In this document: in pieces, positions 1 through 10,640 of the stretch
How positions within the stretch are numbered: position 1 is the stretch's first letter
Layout of the letters: each line of letters starts with the position of its first letter
From: Phytophthora hibernalis
Taxonomy: Eukaryota; Oomycota; Peronosporomycetes; Peronosporales; Peronosporaceae
DNA length: 64,000 bases
Assembly: GCA_012656075.1 (NCBI GenBank)
Contig: JAAKBF010000046.1
Span: 218,575-282,574, forward strand
Reading direction: 5' to 3'
Program-made: the position numbers and the translations under genes
Notes under the pieces: model-generated
Databases searched by the model: none
Seen by the model: only the letters and a program-made list of their open reading frames with translations
Told to the model about the DNA's origin: nothing

Positions 1-427
1 GACCAAAGCTTCGGCACCCAAGACGGTACGGGCAGCTCCCCTGTCGCCAAGTTGCCTGCGAAGGGCAAGACACCGGCTTCCACCAAGCGTTCGACAGGTT
101 CCAACTCGTCGAAATCGTCCAAGAAGACGCCGAACATTCCTTGCCGAGCCAGCCTCCGCTGACTCCTGGCACGGTGGAATTGACAGCACCGTTGCAGTTG
201 CCAATCACGACACTGCACGCTCGTGCGGCACAAGCGGTTGCGCGCGAGGCTCGGGAGACTCCTTCAATGCGTCAGACTCGCAACGTGGAGTGCTATCATT
301 ATGGGTCTGCGCGTTGCTGGGCGAAAATGTTGGCTTGTCGTTCTCCGGTCAAGATGCTAGATATCGGAGGCAAGTCTAGTGTGGTGCCGACGCCAACTAC
401 CTCGACGGGCTTCAGAAGTAGACGGAT

Positions 428-1190
428 GTGTTTAATCCGTCTCATCCATGCCAACAAGTTCTCGCCCAGTTCCCGGAGACTCCAATTTTCGTCTCGGCGA
501 GCGAGATTGACACAGCCCGCCAACGTCTGCATTCCAAGAAGAAATCAGCGAAATCGGCGACCCCTTTGATGATCGTTTGCGACGCTTGGGATCGTTTCTT
601 GGGCGATAGTCGGGAATTCGACGAGTCGCAACCTCACGGTTCTCGTACCAAGATTTTCGTGGCTCTCTGGACGAGGAATCACTGGATCGTGGATTCAAGT
701 GTCTTGTTGGGTTTACACCCAGACCTAAATCCAGGCTCGCCCGCGTCGGAGCTCGCCGCCATCCACGAGTTGTGGGCGGTGTACACCCTTGAGCGTAAGC
801 GCCGAGCAGCTCGACGTCCTTCGCTGAGTCTCGACTTCCGAACTCGATTTTGAGCCTATGGTCCCTACGTATTCGTTGATTAACCAGCCAATGTTCCCGT
901 CTCGTTCGAATTGGTTCGCTGAGCTCAAGGACCTGGACGATCAAGAACCGTGGCGAGTGTGGTGTGTGACTCGTCCAGAGTTGCACCCATACAACACGTG
1001 CTTCCGTCCGCGCAATCCCGAGTTTCCGGCGTTTGCACCAGAGGATTTTTCCGTCGGCGACGTCGAGACAGCTTTGCAGGAGGACACTGATCCCAACGAT
1101 CCAGAGCCCCTTGTTTGTGACGAGAATGCTCCGCCTCCGGCCAATCGTGTCGGTCTCCTCATTTTCGAGCAAATTTTCGACGAGGCCTAA
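428..1190 (+). pseudogene. Extra antisense ORF(s) downstream of Gypsy-1 pol
   Basis: Two plus-strand ORFs lie back to back (428-853, about 141 codons, and 858-1190, 110 codons ending FEQIFDEA), separated only by a stop. They run towards the end of pol on the opposite strand. Segments such as ELAAIHELWAVYTLERKRR and WRVWCVTRPELHPYN read like real protein, and the region carries the same ACTCRGCGA-type motifs as the rest of the element, so I infer that it belongs to it. Another open stretch in the same direction (1-426) precedes it with frame changes. Antisense additional ORFs are known in some plant LTR retrotransposons; whether this is one is inference. No domain is recognised. The alternative is the end of a different, oppositely oriented element. 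Confidence 0.4.
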
Positions 1191-1554
1191 GCAGTCGTTT
1201 CGCTGAGACTCCCAGTTCGCCCAGTTGCAGTTTTCGATGAGTCTGGCTAGTTGTTTCTTTTTCTTTATGTAATCCGGACTCATCCATTTCATAATATCAA
1301 AATATAAGTTGTCGCAGTAGATTTCGCTCACTCGACCTCCCTGCTTGTCTTCACAGGTCGGTGGTATTTTGTCATATGCAATAGCTTTTAACACTCGTCT
1401 GCAACTTGCACCATTTGCAGATGGTTTTCACGTTTCTTTTAGCGCACCCATTTTACCAGAAACTGGCGCTAGGATCGGTCCGTAGTGGCATTGCGTCCTT
1501 AAGGATGGCTTCGACTTCATATCGACCGGTCCGCTCGTCAGGTTCCCAGCTGTC

Positions 1555-2967
1555 TTATGGCAGCAGTTCCTCGTCGAAATCCAATCGATCGGTTTCGCTG
1601 AGTCCTTTGACTAGCGAAGTCGTAGGCCTTTCGCCGAGTTCGGTCACTTTCTTCAGTCTAGACACGTGGACTACTGGATAGAAACGGTAGCCGCTCTTGT
1701 CTGGCAACTCCAGCTCGTAGGCGAACTTCTCGATCTTCTGCTTGATCCGGAACGGACGATGCCACCGATGGGCTAACTTCTTCTTCAGGCCTGGTTTGAC
1801 ACGCTCCATGAACAGCCAGACTTGGTCTCCAATCTTTAACAAAGACTGTTTTGACACGGCGAATCCGTCGCTATTATTTGCTTCGAGTCATTCGGTATGA
1901 CTTTCTGCTCGTTCCGAATCAGCGAGTCGTTGTGTTCCTTTGCTCGTCGGGCCTTTTCCTTCAGCTGGTACTCATAAGCTAGCTTGAGCGCTATTTCCCG
2001 TTGTCGGTTAGCCTCTCGACGCCATTTTGTGGCTTTCGCTGAGGTGGTTTGTTTCGCGGTCTTTCGAGACTCGGCGAATGGAGGATGTCATCGATTTAAG
2101 GGTTGACTGAGCGTCCCAGCCGTGGACTAGGTAAAATGGCGTTTCTCGCCGAGTCGAATCCCTCGAATTGTTGATGGCGTAGACCAGTTTCTCAGCGATG
2201 TCGTCCCAGTCAGCTTGAAGCGGGTCTTGCACGTAGACACGCACCGTTTGTATCATGGTCTTCACACTTCGTTCCTGCTGTCCGTTCGCTTGTGGTCGGT
2301 AGCTCAGAGTAGCTCGAGACCTCGACTGCATCATCTCCGAGAAAGTCTGAAAGACTTCGCTCATAAATATTGGGTCGCGGGCGTGTCGGATGAGCGATGG
2401 TGCGCCAAATCGACGGAATATGCACTCTTCAAATACTTTAGCCACTTCGAGTGCCCCAGTATTGCTCATCGCCTTAGCGATGACAAACTCGGGGAAGTGG
2501 TCTTGGAATAGCAGGAGAGCCGTGTTTCCTCGCTGAGTCTTCGGCAAGGGTATAACGAAGTCCATTGACACAATCTGGAAATGTCGATCGGAAACGACGT
2601 TACCCGGTGAATATCCGCGAAACTGAGGCTTGCTCTTACTGGTGTTGCAATCTTCACAGGTTTGCACATGATTGACCACGTCGGCGTTCATACCAATCCA
2701 ATAGTAATCGGCCTTCACCTAGTGATAAGTCGTAACGATGCCTTGATGTCCTACTTCAATGGAGTTATGGCAATTCGATAAGATTTCGTCGATGAGTGTG
2801 GTTGGCACTATCATTCTCAGCTTCGTGTCGTGCTCGTCGGGTCTTCCTCGCTCTCTGCGACGGCTCATGTAATACAGTAGGCCGTCCTCGCTGAGTACAA
2901 AATTATCGGCTACTTTGCCGGCGTCGCCGGCTCTTCGCCGAGTGAGCTCATCGAATTCACCTCGCAA
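1555..2967 (-). pseudogene. Gypsy-1 integrase with chromodomain-like tail
   Basis: Integrase inserts the cDNA into the genome. In minus-strand order the fragments show an N-terminal HHCC zinc-binding region (HQGIVTTYH, then CEDCNTSK), a catalytic core with candidate acidic residues in SMDFVIPLPKT, HARDPIFMSEVF and the E of GQQERSVKTM, and a C-terminal segment (1555-1857) with the Ty3/Gypsy pattern GDQVWLFMERVKPGLKKKLAHRW followed by HVSRLKK. A stop at 2716-2718 and other breaks separate the pieces. After the stop near 1555 coding-like sequence continues (DSWEP and EVEAILKD can be read), consistent with a chromodomain. Broken and not functional as written. Confidence 0.85.
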
Positions 2968-3397
2968 ATATTTTCTTCAGGTCAGACCATCGATATTCAT
3001 CGTCTTATGCCGTTGATATCCGGTCTCGTCGCTCAGCCTGGACCACTAGAGGGTTGATGTCTTCAGCACACGGCAGTCCCTGACGTTCCGAACAAGCTAT
3101 GCCCTGATCTACTACTCGCTGAGCTTCTGGAGGGTAGTACTCCATTTCGAACTCGTCGACTGGGTTATCATTGTCGGGTAGACTCGGCGAATTTGGATCT
3201 ACTGGCACGTCGAGTGCTGGTTCGCTCGCTGGGTCATGTCCTTCGTCTTCGGCAAATCGAACTCGGCGAACTGGTTGAGTTTGACTTCGAGTGATCGCTG
3301 AGACTTTAGGAGGGACTTCTTCTGCTTCTTTCGTCGAGCATTTCCCGATATACAGCTGTATCCGGTTCAACGCCTTTAGCTCGCGTTGCGGTCACCG

Positions 3398-4624
3398 CTA
3401 AGAACGACACGCCCAGCTTTCGCTTCTAGAGCTTCCGTGGCTAGCGTGTCCGCCACTGAGTTGTACATGGAGGTAGCGTACCGAGTTGAGGCGATCGATT
3501 TCCTTATGGCGCGCCAACTGAATTTGCAATGTCTCCTTCCTGCATGCGATCACCCCCATGGATTGCTGGATTGCGAGCATGGAGTCGCCGACTATAATAA
3601 GGTCGGTGATGCCCCGGGCAAGGGCCGCGATGACGCCGTTATTCATTCCGGAGTAATGACCGTGGTTCCCAAAGGTGAGCACTCGCAGCAATCACCATGT
3701 CCCACATCAGCAACCGCCACAAGATCCACGAGCAACTACCATAGCCGCCATACTTTTCCGTCTTCGCCGACCCGTCGAATGACAGGACGTATCCTTTAAA
3801 GTCGTGTGGTACGTGCGCATATAGAAATTCTGGGTCCAAACGGACACTCGCCGAGTTTTTAGATGGCGGTGCAATGTGTGCTAACGACTCGTCGAGTCCA
3901 ATGTGTGGAGTGATAGAGGCTTGCAACAGCTGAGCGAATTCGATATCCCGCTCTCGCACCCGTTTAATTTTCAAGTGGTAAGGTGAAAGCAGGACGGCGA
4001 AGCTCACTGGTCGCCCGTACAATGTCTTCGACGAGAACACCCACTCTAACGTGGAGAACCGGGTGTAGACATAGATGGTCTTGCCCGCCACCAGCGTATA
4101 GCATATCTTCAGCAATTGAAGCAACGCAAGCACTTCTCGCTCGGCTGGGTGGTAGTTGACCTCGCTCTCTTCCAGCATTCGGCCACAGAAGCGGACTGGG
4201 TGCAGTTTCCCATCCTGCATCTGCATCAGGGTGCTACTCAACGCCCAGTTATTGGCAAAGACCATGACATGAACGTCTTTCGCTGAGTCGAAGTGCCTTA
4301 GAATAGGCGCTTCCGTCACCTTCCTCGTTAGCTGAGCGAATGAAGCTCTGGCGGTCGATAAGTCGCTTCCACTACCGAAGTCATCTTCTTTCAGCTGATA
4401 AGGCACAGCTCCATACAACGCCAGGTTTTGGATGAACCGGATCTAGTAATTGAGTGCACCAAGGAATGGCTGCATCCCTTTTTCGATGACGGGAAGGGAA
4501 GCTCAGCGATCGCAGCCAGCTTCTTGGGATCCGCAGCAATTCTGTCGGCCGTCACTTTGTGGGACAGGAAGTCGACCATCGACTGGACACAAATACTTTG
4601 GTGAAACTCGCACTGGTTCTGCAC
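3398..4624 (-). pseudogene. Gypsy-1 RNase H region
   Basis: Fragments in three ORFs (4391-4624, 3639-4418, 3398-3691) cover the end of the RT thumb (FLSHKVTADRIAADPKKLAAI), the tether with HPVRFCGRMLEESEVNYHPAEREVLALLQ, and a second RNase H-like segment with SFDGSAK and GDSMLAIQQSMGVIACR. The first block is the usual RNase H of Ty3/Gypsy RT (self-substrate motif YHPAERE); the second looks like an additional RNase H-type domain before integrase. This is inferred from motif order. Several frameshifts interrupt the reading frame, with a linker ORF (3005-3370) between this and integrase. Confidence 0.8.
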
Positions 4625-4689
4625 TCGGAGAATCGGGTCAACAACCGGTCAAGCGTGTTGAGGCACTCGTCGAAGGATGCACCTCCAAA

Positions 4690-5852
4690 TCAAATGTTGT
4701 CGACAAACGATCGTCGACCAAAGACCGGAATTAGCTGTGACTCGTCCGGTTCACCTGTACTGAACATGTCATTTTCGGGGCTGTTGATGAGCCCTTGCAG
4801 CGGGTAAGACTCGTCGAGAGATCGGTAGTCGGCTTCTAATTTGGTGCTTAAACTCATCGAATCGACCCCTTGCGTTTGCCGGGATGATCGTTTCTTGCGC
4901 TGAGCTGTTGCTGCAGCCTCAGCGAGCCGCATCTTCTCGGCGAATGTCGCCCAGCCACCACTCGGTTGCGCGTAGCCCCTGTCAGCATTGTCGATGAGTC
5001 GCTGGTAGATCCTGGGCGTATTTTTAAGCCCAAACGGCATGTGCAACCACTCGAAGTGGCCTAGGGCACACACAAGCTGAAATCTCGCGAGCTCGTCGAG
5101 TCATCGTTACGGCCCAGAATCCACTAGCGGGTCGATGGAACATAACCATAAGTTGCTCTCGAGTTCCGTCAGCAGGTCTTCGACCAGCGGCATTGCGTAC
5201 TCCATGCTGACTGTAATTGCGTTCACCAGCTTATAGTCGATGCAAAGCCTAATGTCGACACCATTCTTCTTCATGACAATCACGATAGGCGAGGCCCAAG
5301 GGTTCTTCGAAAATGCTTTCAAAAACTCATAGAGTTTGCTCAAGTTCTTCAGCGGAACTCGCCGAGCTCTTTGCTTGATGGGTTCGTGCCCTTGGACGTT
5401 GATATCGCAGCCCACTCCGTATGCTGGTGGTGGAAGCGTATTTCCGCTCGAGATTATGATATTTCCATGACTTTTCAAGGTTTCGACGAGCTTTTCTGCT
5501 GTCGAACATCATGGGCTGGAGATATAACGTTGTCGTCTTCGTAGTTTAGCACCGTTGATAACGATTCCGTCAGGCCAGGCAAAAAGGCGAGCTCATGAGC
5601 GTAATCGGTTAGACTTTCATCGCTCGACGAGTGTTCAAACTCGGCGAGTTCTGACCCGTCTTTTAGAACGACGTCAGCCGTCGAGAGGCGCATCTCGAGT
5701 TCTTCAGCGGTTGCGAGGAACCGCAACCGAAGGTCTTCTGCTGGATCTTTGTTTAATGGAGTGTCTGACACTTCGAACACGTCACATTCGACGAGTCCTG
5801 GCTTTTGTAGCCTAGGAGTGTGTCGAACCGGATCACGTTCGCCAGGGTCCAC
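4690..5852 (-). pseudogene. Gypsy-1 reverse transcriptase, catalytic box mutated
   Basis: The pieces are a pre-RT linker (5475-5852), fingers and palm (5107-5478, with ASPIVIVMKKNGVDIRLCIDYKLVNAIT) and palm (4690-5073, with FEWLHMPFGLKNTPRIYQRLID). The normal Y/FVDD box reads FVDN at about 4690-4710, so the second catalytic Asp is Asn. Together with frameshifts at 5475 and between 5073 and 5107, this makes the enzyme dead. RT copies the element RNA into DNA in the virus-like particle. Identity as Ty3/Gypsy RT rests on the order of motifs and its position between protease and RNase H. Confidence 0.85.
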
Positions 5853-6639
5853 TGGTCACCCCTGTCCATTTGGGTATTGCATCGTTTCTGATGCTCCTCG
5901 CTATGGACAGCGGTTATCGCCGAGTCTTGCTGATTTAATGGCGGCTGCTGCCATTCGCTTCTTTCCTTTCCGTTGTATCGATTAGAGAATCGTCAGTTTG
6001 CTTCGCCGAGATCGTCGAATCGTCAGGTTTCGACGAGTCTCCTCAGTGGCATCAGTCTGAGGTGCTTCTCCGCTCGCTGAGTTAGATTAACCTGTCGAAT
6101 CCTTGTCAAGCTCGCCGACTTCTAGCGATTCACGGGTATCGTCCTCTCCTGGTTAGACGGCTCTTGGTTTTATAGCCGTCGGCGTCGTGTACTGTAGCCT
6201 TTCAACAGCGGGAGGCTGTCGGCTAAGCCATTCCATATATAACTGTTGCTCTTTCCTTAGGAGTCGGTTGTCGAGAGCGCCCTCGTAGGCTAGCACTTGC
6301 CAGTTGCGATATTTCGCTGAGTTCACCCGTACATAATCATCATACTCCGTGGGGCATCCATAGAACCACCGGAAAATGGGCTGGACACCACGTTAGGCTC
6401 GCGGTGATGTTCGTCAACAAGACACGTATGCCTCGATCAGCATGCGTTGTGCTCAACTGTCTGAATCACCCCTTTCAATTGTCGAACCCATAGCTCATGC
6501 GTCGATTCGCTGGGGTGCTTCTGTCTCATCTTGAACTGAGCGATATCTTTGCTCATGATGTCCAATGTCTCCAATAACTTCTCGGCCGTACTCCGTGTCA
6601 TCCAAGTCGCTCGGCGACTTGATTAATGGCACCACGACT

Positions 6640-7233
6640 TCATCGGGCAGTTTGCCATCGAGTTGTACAAGCCCAGCCTGATACCGGGATGAAGTCGGTA
6701 CCCAAGATCAGGTCGACTCCGTCATGATGAGGCATGATCCACACCTCAAATTCGTAAAGTACTTCCCACCCCAGTGTAACCTTAACGATTGCGCGAGATG
6801 TGGTCGCCACCTTTGACTTGGCGATTCCTTGGACATCGATCTTCATGTCATCGTTGGTCAGTCGCTTCAGCCGGAATTTCCTTGCGAACACTTCGGTCAC
6901 AGCCGACACGTTTGCCCCGGTGTCCAACAAGATCTTTGTCCGTTCATCATTCACAGCCCCCATCACTAGAGCTCGCATTCTCACTCGGCGATCGATTTTC
7001 CTCGATGACCACCAACCCAATCGCTCACCAGGGAGCAACTTCCATCTCTTGGCTTTACCTATCGAGATCATCGGTCGCTGAGTTCCGTCCATACTTCCAA
7101 TCGCTCGGTCTTCGTCTTCATTTGACTCCCCGAGCCCACTATTCTCGTCCACATCCGTTCTTCCACGCTCTTCATCACCTTCATTCTCACTCCACTCGTC
7201 GGGCCGTTCCGATTCTCCAACAAAAGCAAACAC
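6640..7233 (-). pseudogene. Gypsy-1 retroviral-type aspartic protease
   Basis: A 197-codon ORF carries ILLDTGANVSAV, the active-site DTGA loop of retropepsin-like proteases, followed about 80 residues later by LILGTDFIPVSGW, the usual flap/C-terminal signature of Gypsy proteases. It would cleave the Gag-Pol polyprotein. The N-terminal third is acidic and polar and probably belongs to the Gag/protease linker. It is separated by frameshifts from gag upstream and RT downstream. About 800 bases (5853-6639) between it and the RT linker hold only short open stretches on this strand. Confidence 0.82.
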
Positions 7234-7309
7234 GTAGTTTGCTTCGACTGCTGTTCTGGTGACTGTGGCAGCCCGTTGTTGTCCAACCCAGTCATGGTTG
7301 GCGAGCCCA

Positions 7310-9592
7310 CTAGTTTAAATGGATCAACGAGTATATGTCTTGAAGTTCGTCCGGGACAATGGACTTGTCGACTGACGTATTAACGAACTTGGCGAGTTTA
7401 TCGAAGCGTCGGAAGAGTTCGCACGGGCCTACTTCGTGCACTTGCTTGCAGAACTTGCAGCGTCGGCGACAAAAGTGTGCGTCTTGACCTGCTGCTCCGC
7501 AGGCTCCACATGGACCGTATGTCTTCCGCTCTCGAGACCCGTCTCGGCGATTAGCTTGTCCTTTGGGGTTCGACGAGTTCTGCTGGGATCGGCTGAAGTC
7601 TCCAGTCGTATTACAGGCGTCGATGTAGTCCGCGTCTTCTTCAGAGTCTTGATCGAGGACTTCGCTCGCATCGCTTTCTCTATTCGACGAGTCATAGAGA
7701 TCGGTTTTTGCCGTAGCTCGACGAGTGTCGAGTGCCTCCCACAGGTCGTCGATCGACGCATCTGCCAGTGTAACTCGGTGACTGCTGTCCTCACCCTGTC
7801 GACCACGGCGTTCATCCTGCTGTTTCTTGGAGTCGACTCGGCGATTTTGTTCTCCCATCTTCTCAGCTCGTTTGGCGTCCTTACTGCGGCTTGTGCCCAG
7901 ACGATCGCGTTGTTTCTTGTGCTTTGCACCGAGCAATCGCTGATTGATCACCTTGTCGACCTTCGTAATATCGCTGAGTCGTTGTGGGTACAGCAGATCC
8001 ATGACGTCGTCGTCCCGCAATTAGGCAGAAAATGTTCGACGTGGTCAGCGGCGTCAGCTCCACCCTATTCGTACTGGATGTGGGCGGTTCCGCGTAGCCA
8101 TTCAATCGCAGCAAGAAGTCACAGACATGTTCATTCTCTCTGCGTCTCGCTGAGTAGTAGCGGGCTCGCGCCGACTGGTCGAATTGAGAACAGTAGTAGT
8201 CCAGGAAATCTTCGCTGAGAAGATTCCACTTTCGCTGAGTCTTCTTGGGAAGATGTCGGAACCACCCCTTAGCGGCCTTGCCCAGACTCAGCGAGAACGG
8301 TTCACACCACTCATCTTGTCGTTTGAATGCCCCCTTCATCTCGTAGATGAAGCGTTTGATCCATTGTACCGCACCTTCGGAACGGTAGCGCTTCCCGTCA
8401 AAGGTCGTGATCTTCTCAAGCGGCGCGTGCGTCCTGATTTCCAAGACTTGTCCTCGGTCGCTTCCGGCCCCGTCGAAGCTGATATGGCGGATGTGGTCGT
8501 GCGGCGACTCATCGACATTACGGTACCCAGGGTAGCCGTCTCCATCGCTGAGTTGGTCATCACCTCCGGAGGTTGCGATTGCTGCGGCATCCGATCGATC
8601 AAACGACGGATCTCGGCGGCTTCTTCAGCAGTGATGAACTCAGCCATCGGGCGCCGAGCCGTCTGATCGCTGGCTTTTTCGTGGTTTGCATGTGCGAGTC
8701 GGCGAAATACGGTGTTCCTTCAGTGCTACAGAATACACTTCGCTTCGTCTCGGGTGTCTTTGGTAACGGAATTTTCGCTGGGTCTTCGTTCGGCTCGGGG
8801 AAAACGTACGGTTGTGGTAGAGCCAGTTTGGTTTCGTCGAGTTCTTCAGCTCGGCGAGCGTTGGGTAGTTGTCCCTTGGGTCCACCTTGCATCCCGAACA
8901 AGTCTTTCAACTTGCGCTTCCATCTCATCAGCTCGACTCCGACTGTGTGCACACTCCAAGATGTCACCACCGGTTTCGACGGCTTATGGTCGCAACGGTA
9001 CCCCATCGCTCGGAGTGATATCGCTGTGTCTTCGAGAAGTTGGTCCATCGTTTGGCTATTGATGGGTTGACCCAGTTTCTCACTGAGTTGAGCCCACTTC
9101 GCTTGAGACATGTACATTGGAGCGAACATGTTAATCCACCCGCTGTTGGTCTTCATTTCTTCGACAAGTCGGGCTAGGAATCGGTTGGCCTTCGGTGTTT
9201 CAGTATTCTACGTTGTCTTGGGAACAAGCGGTGGTCGGTCACTCTTGTTCATCGTCATCGTCATCGCCAAATTCCGCTGCGAGATTCCGCTCGACTGGGC
9301 GAGTAGCTCCCATGCGAGTCATCTGCAGCGACAACTCGTCGACGTCTTCGCGGAGGTCGGCGACTCTCTTCACGTCGTCATACTCCGTCCCTTCATCATC
9401 CTCCTCCTCTTCTTCTTCCTTCTCCTCGCTTCCATGGTCTTCGCTATCGTTGAAATCGTCAAACTGGACGGAACGCATCATCTCCGCGTCCGCGGCGGTA
9501 ATGCTAGCTCTCGTCGAGTTCGACTCATCGAGCGGCGATCCTCCAGCCGTCGCCGGGCTTGCGTCGCTCAAACTTGGCGATCCCTTGACCAT
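7310..9592 (-). pseudogene. Gypsy-1 gag, fragmented
   Basis: Several overlapping ORFs in different frames (9239-9592, 8599-9156, 8336-8647, 7881-8444, 7310-8020) form a broken Gag. The N-terminal piece is very acidic (a run of Glu near 9400-9430). The middle piece has the retrotransposon Gag pattern WIKRFIYEMKGAF and GWFRHLPKKTQRKWNLLSEDF. The C-terminal piece has two Cys/His clusters, CGACGAAGQDAHFC and CKFCKQVHEVGPC, the second close to a CX2CX4HX4C zinc knuckle but one residue short. Gag would form the particle and bind RNA. At least four frame changes make it non-functional. Confidence 0.82.
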
Positions 9593-9656
9593 TTTCGCTC
9601 ACTTGTTGCTCTTAACTTGGTTGTACTTGGTACCTGCGAAAACAAAGCACACCCCT

Positions 9657-9677
9657 GAATCCCGGGTCGCGGCACCA
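9657..9677 (-). promoter_or_regulatory. Gypsy-1 primer-binding site
   Basis: On the minus strand this reads TGGTGCCGCGACCCGGGATT followed by C. It begins with TGG, the complement of a tRNA CCA end, and lies between the LTR and gag, where minus-strand cDNA synthesis would be primed. The tRNA used is not identified. Confidence 0.7.
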
Positions 9678-9679
9678 GT

Positions 9680-10305
9680 TGTGGTGTTGTGATTCACAGA
9701 AAACGTCGGTAGTTCGGCTTCCACGCAACAGCACAATAATTCGCCGAGTTAGGTCGGCGATGTTGGGCTTGCGCAGGGTTCCTGTCGGCTCCCTTTGCGG
9801 TTCGCCCCAGCCGGGGTTCAGTTGAGTATTTTTTCCAACAAGTACCAAGCTCCAAAAACTCCAGAGACTCGCGTGAGCAGGGCAGTCTCCGTGATAAACC
9901 CTGTGCCCTCCACGAAAAGATGGACGACGGCGCGCGAGCGCTTTTACAGGTCACTAGGCGCAGATTACGCCCAGCTAGGAGGTTACGGTGTCCTGGGTTG
10001 TGCAGACCCACCGGCTCGTCGAATCGACGAGACTTGTCTTCGCTTGGTAGCGATAAGTGCCTACCCCGGGCCGACCTTGATCTCTTGGCGCTACCAGACG
10101 GCTCCCCTACAAGCTATGCCTCTCGGGGAACGACGGCAGACATAATCCAGCCCACGCAGGGACTTACCGGAAAAGTGTACGTTGTTCTTGGACTTAGAAG
10201 ATTCTGCTCTGACTCTTATCTCTGTCTTTGGAGAGCCCCTTCGGGCTCTTCCCTATGTTCTTCTATCGGTCCTATACAAATATCTAATGGAATGGAGTCG
10301 TTACA
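9680..10305 (-). repeat. Gypsy-1 5' LTR (approximate)
   Basis: The stretch just upstream of the primer-binding site has no coding capacity and on the minus strand can be read from TGTAACGACTCC (start at 10305) to a CA-rich end next to TGGTGCC. No matching second LTR is in the window, so both edges are judged only from the TG start and the primer-binding site. The LTR could extend to about 10640 and include the tandem arrays there. Confidence 0.5.
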
Positions 10306-10425
10306 GATCTCTCTGCGACTCTTCGCTCAGCTCCGTCCCTAGGTGTCGAGCTGTTTTCCTACCTCTCGGCGACTCTTCGCCCAGATCCTGATTTATCCCC
10401 CAACTGGTATATCTCCCTCGAGGCA

Positions 10426-10520
10426 TATTCTCGCCAAGTCGACTTTCGCCGTGTCCAACGTTCGCCAAATCGATTATCGCCGAGTCCGTCCATCGCTCAG
10501 TCCGTCCTTCGCTGAGTCCA
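10426..10520. repeat. Degenerate 16-bp tandem array A (six units)
   Basis: Six head-to-tail units (10426, 10442, 10458, 10473, 10489, 10505) of 16, 16, 15, 16, 16 and 16 bp share the core TTCGCCNAGTCC on the plus strand. The core is the same motif that recurs through the Gypsy-1 coding region. Confidence 0.85.
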
Positions 10521-10560
10521 GCTAAGTGCGATCCCCGTTTAAATCCGTTCCCTGTTGAGT

Positions 10561-10624
10561 GCGATGTATCCACTTAGCGATGTATCCACTTGGCGGTGTA
10601 CCCACTTGGTGGTGTACCCTCTTG
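10561..10624. repeat. 16-bp tandem array B (four units)
   Basis: Four units of exactly 16 bp (10561, 10577, 10593, 10609) fit GCGRTGTAYCCACTTG with a few substitutions. It has the same period as array A, 40 bp away, but a different sequence. Confidence 0.85.
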
Positions 10625-10640
10625 ATCCTCTTGAGTACGA

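Larger units (their letters stand above)
1..10640 (-). mobile_element. Ty3/Gypsy LTR retrotransposon (Gypsy-1), decayed, 3' end outside the window
   Basis: Reading down the minus strand the order is LTR, primer-binding site, gag with Cys/His knuckles, aspartic protease, reverse transcriptase, RNase H, integrase and a chromodomain-like tail, which is the Ty3/Gypsy order. The coding region is broken by many frameshifts and stops, and the RT box is mutated, so this copy is not autonomous. No second copy of the LTR is seen at the low-coordinate side, so the 3' LTR lies beyond base 1 or is lost. The element is densely sprinkled with the 9-mer ACTCRGCGA. The exact upstream edge is uncertain: the LTR may begin at 10305 or nearer 10640. 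Confidence 0.88.

Noticed and set aside
432..1394. 320-codon minus-strand ORF
   Set aside because: It overlaps the plus-strand pair 428-1190. The plus-strand frames look more protein-like; only the first part (1190-1394) of the minus frame may be the tail of Gypsy pol.
10426..10624. CRISPR array
   Set aside because: Contiguous 16-bp units without spacers, in a eukaryotic retrotransposon; this is a minisatellite-like array.
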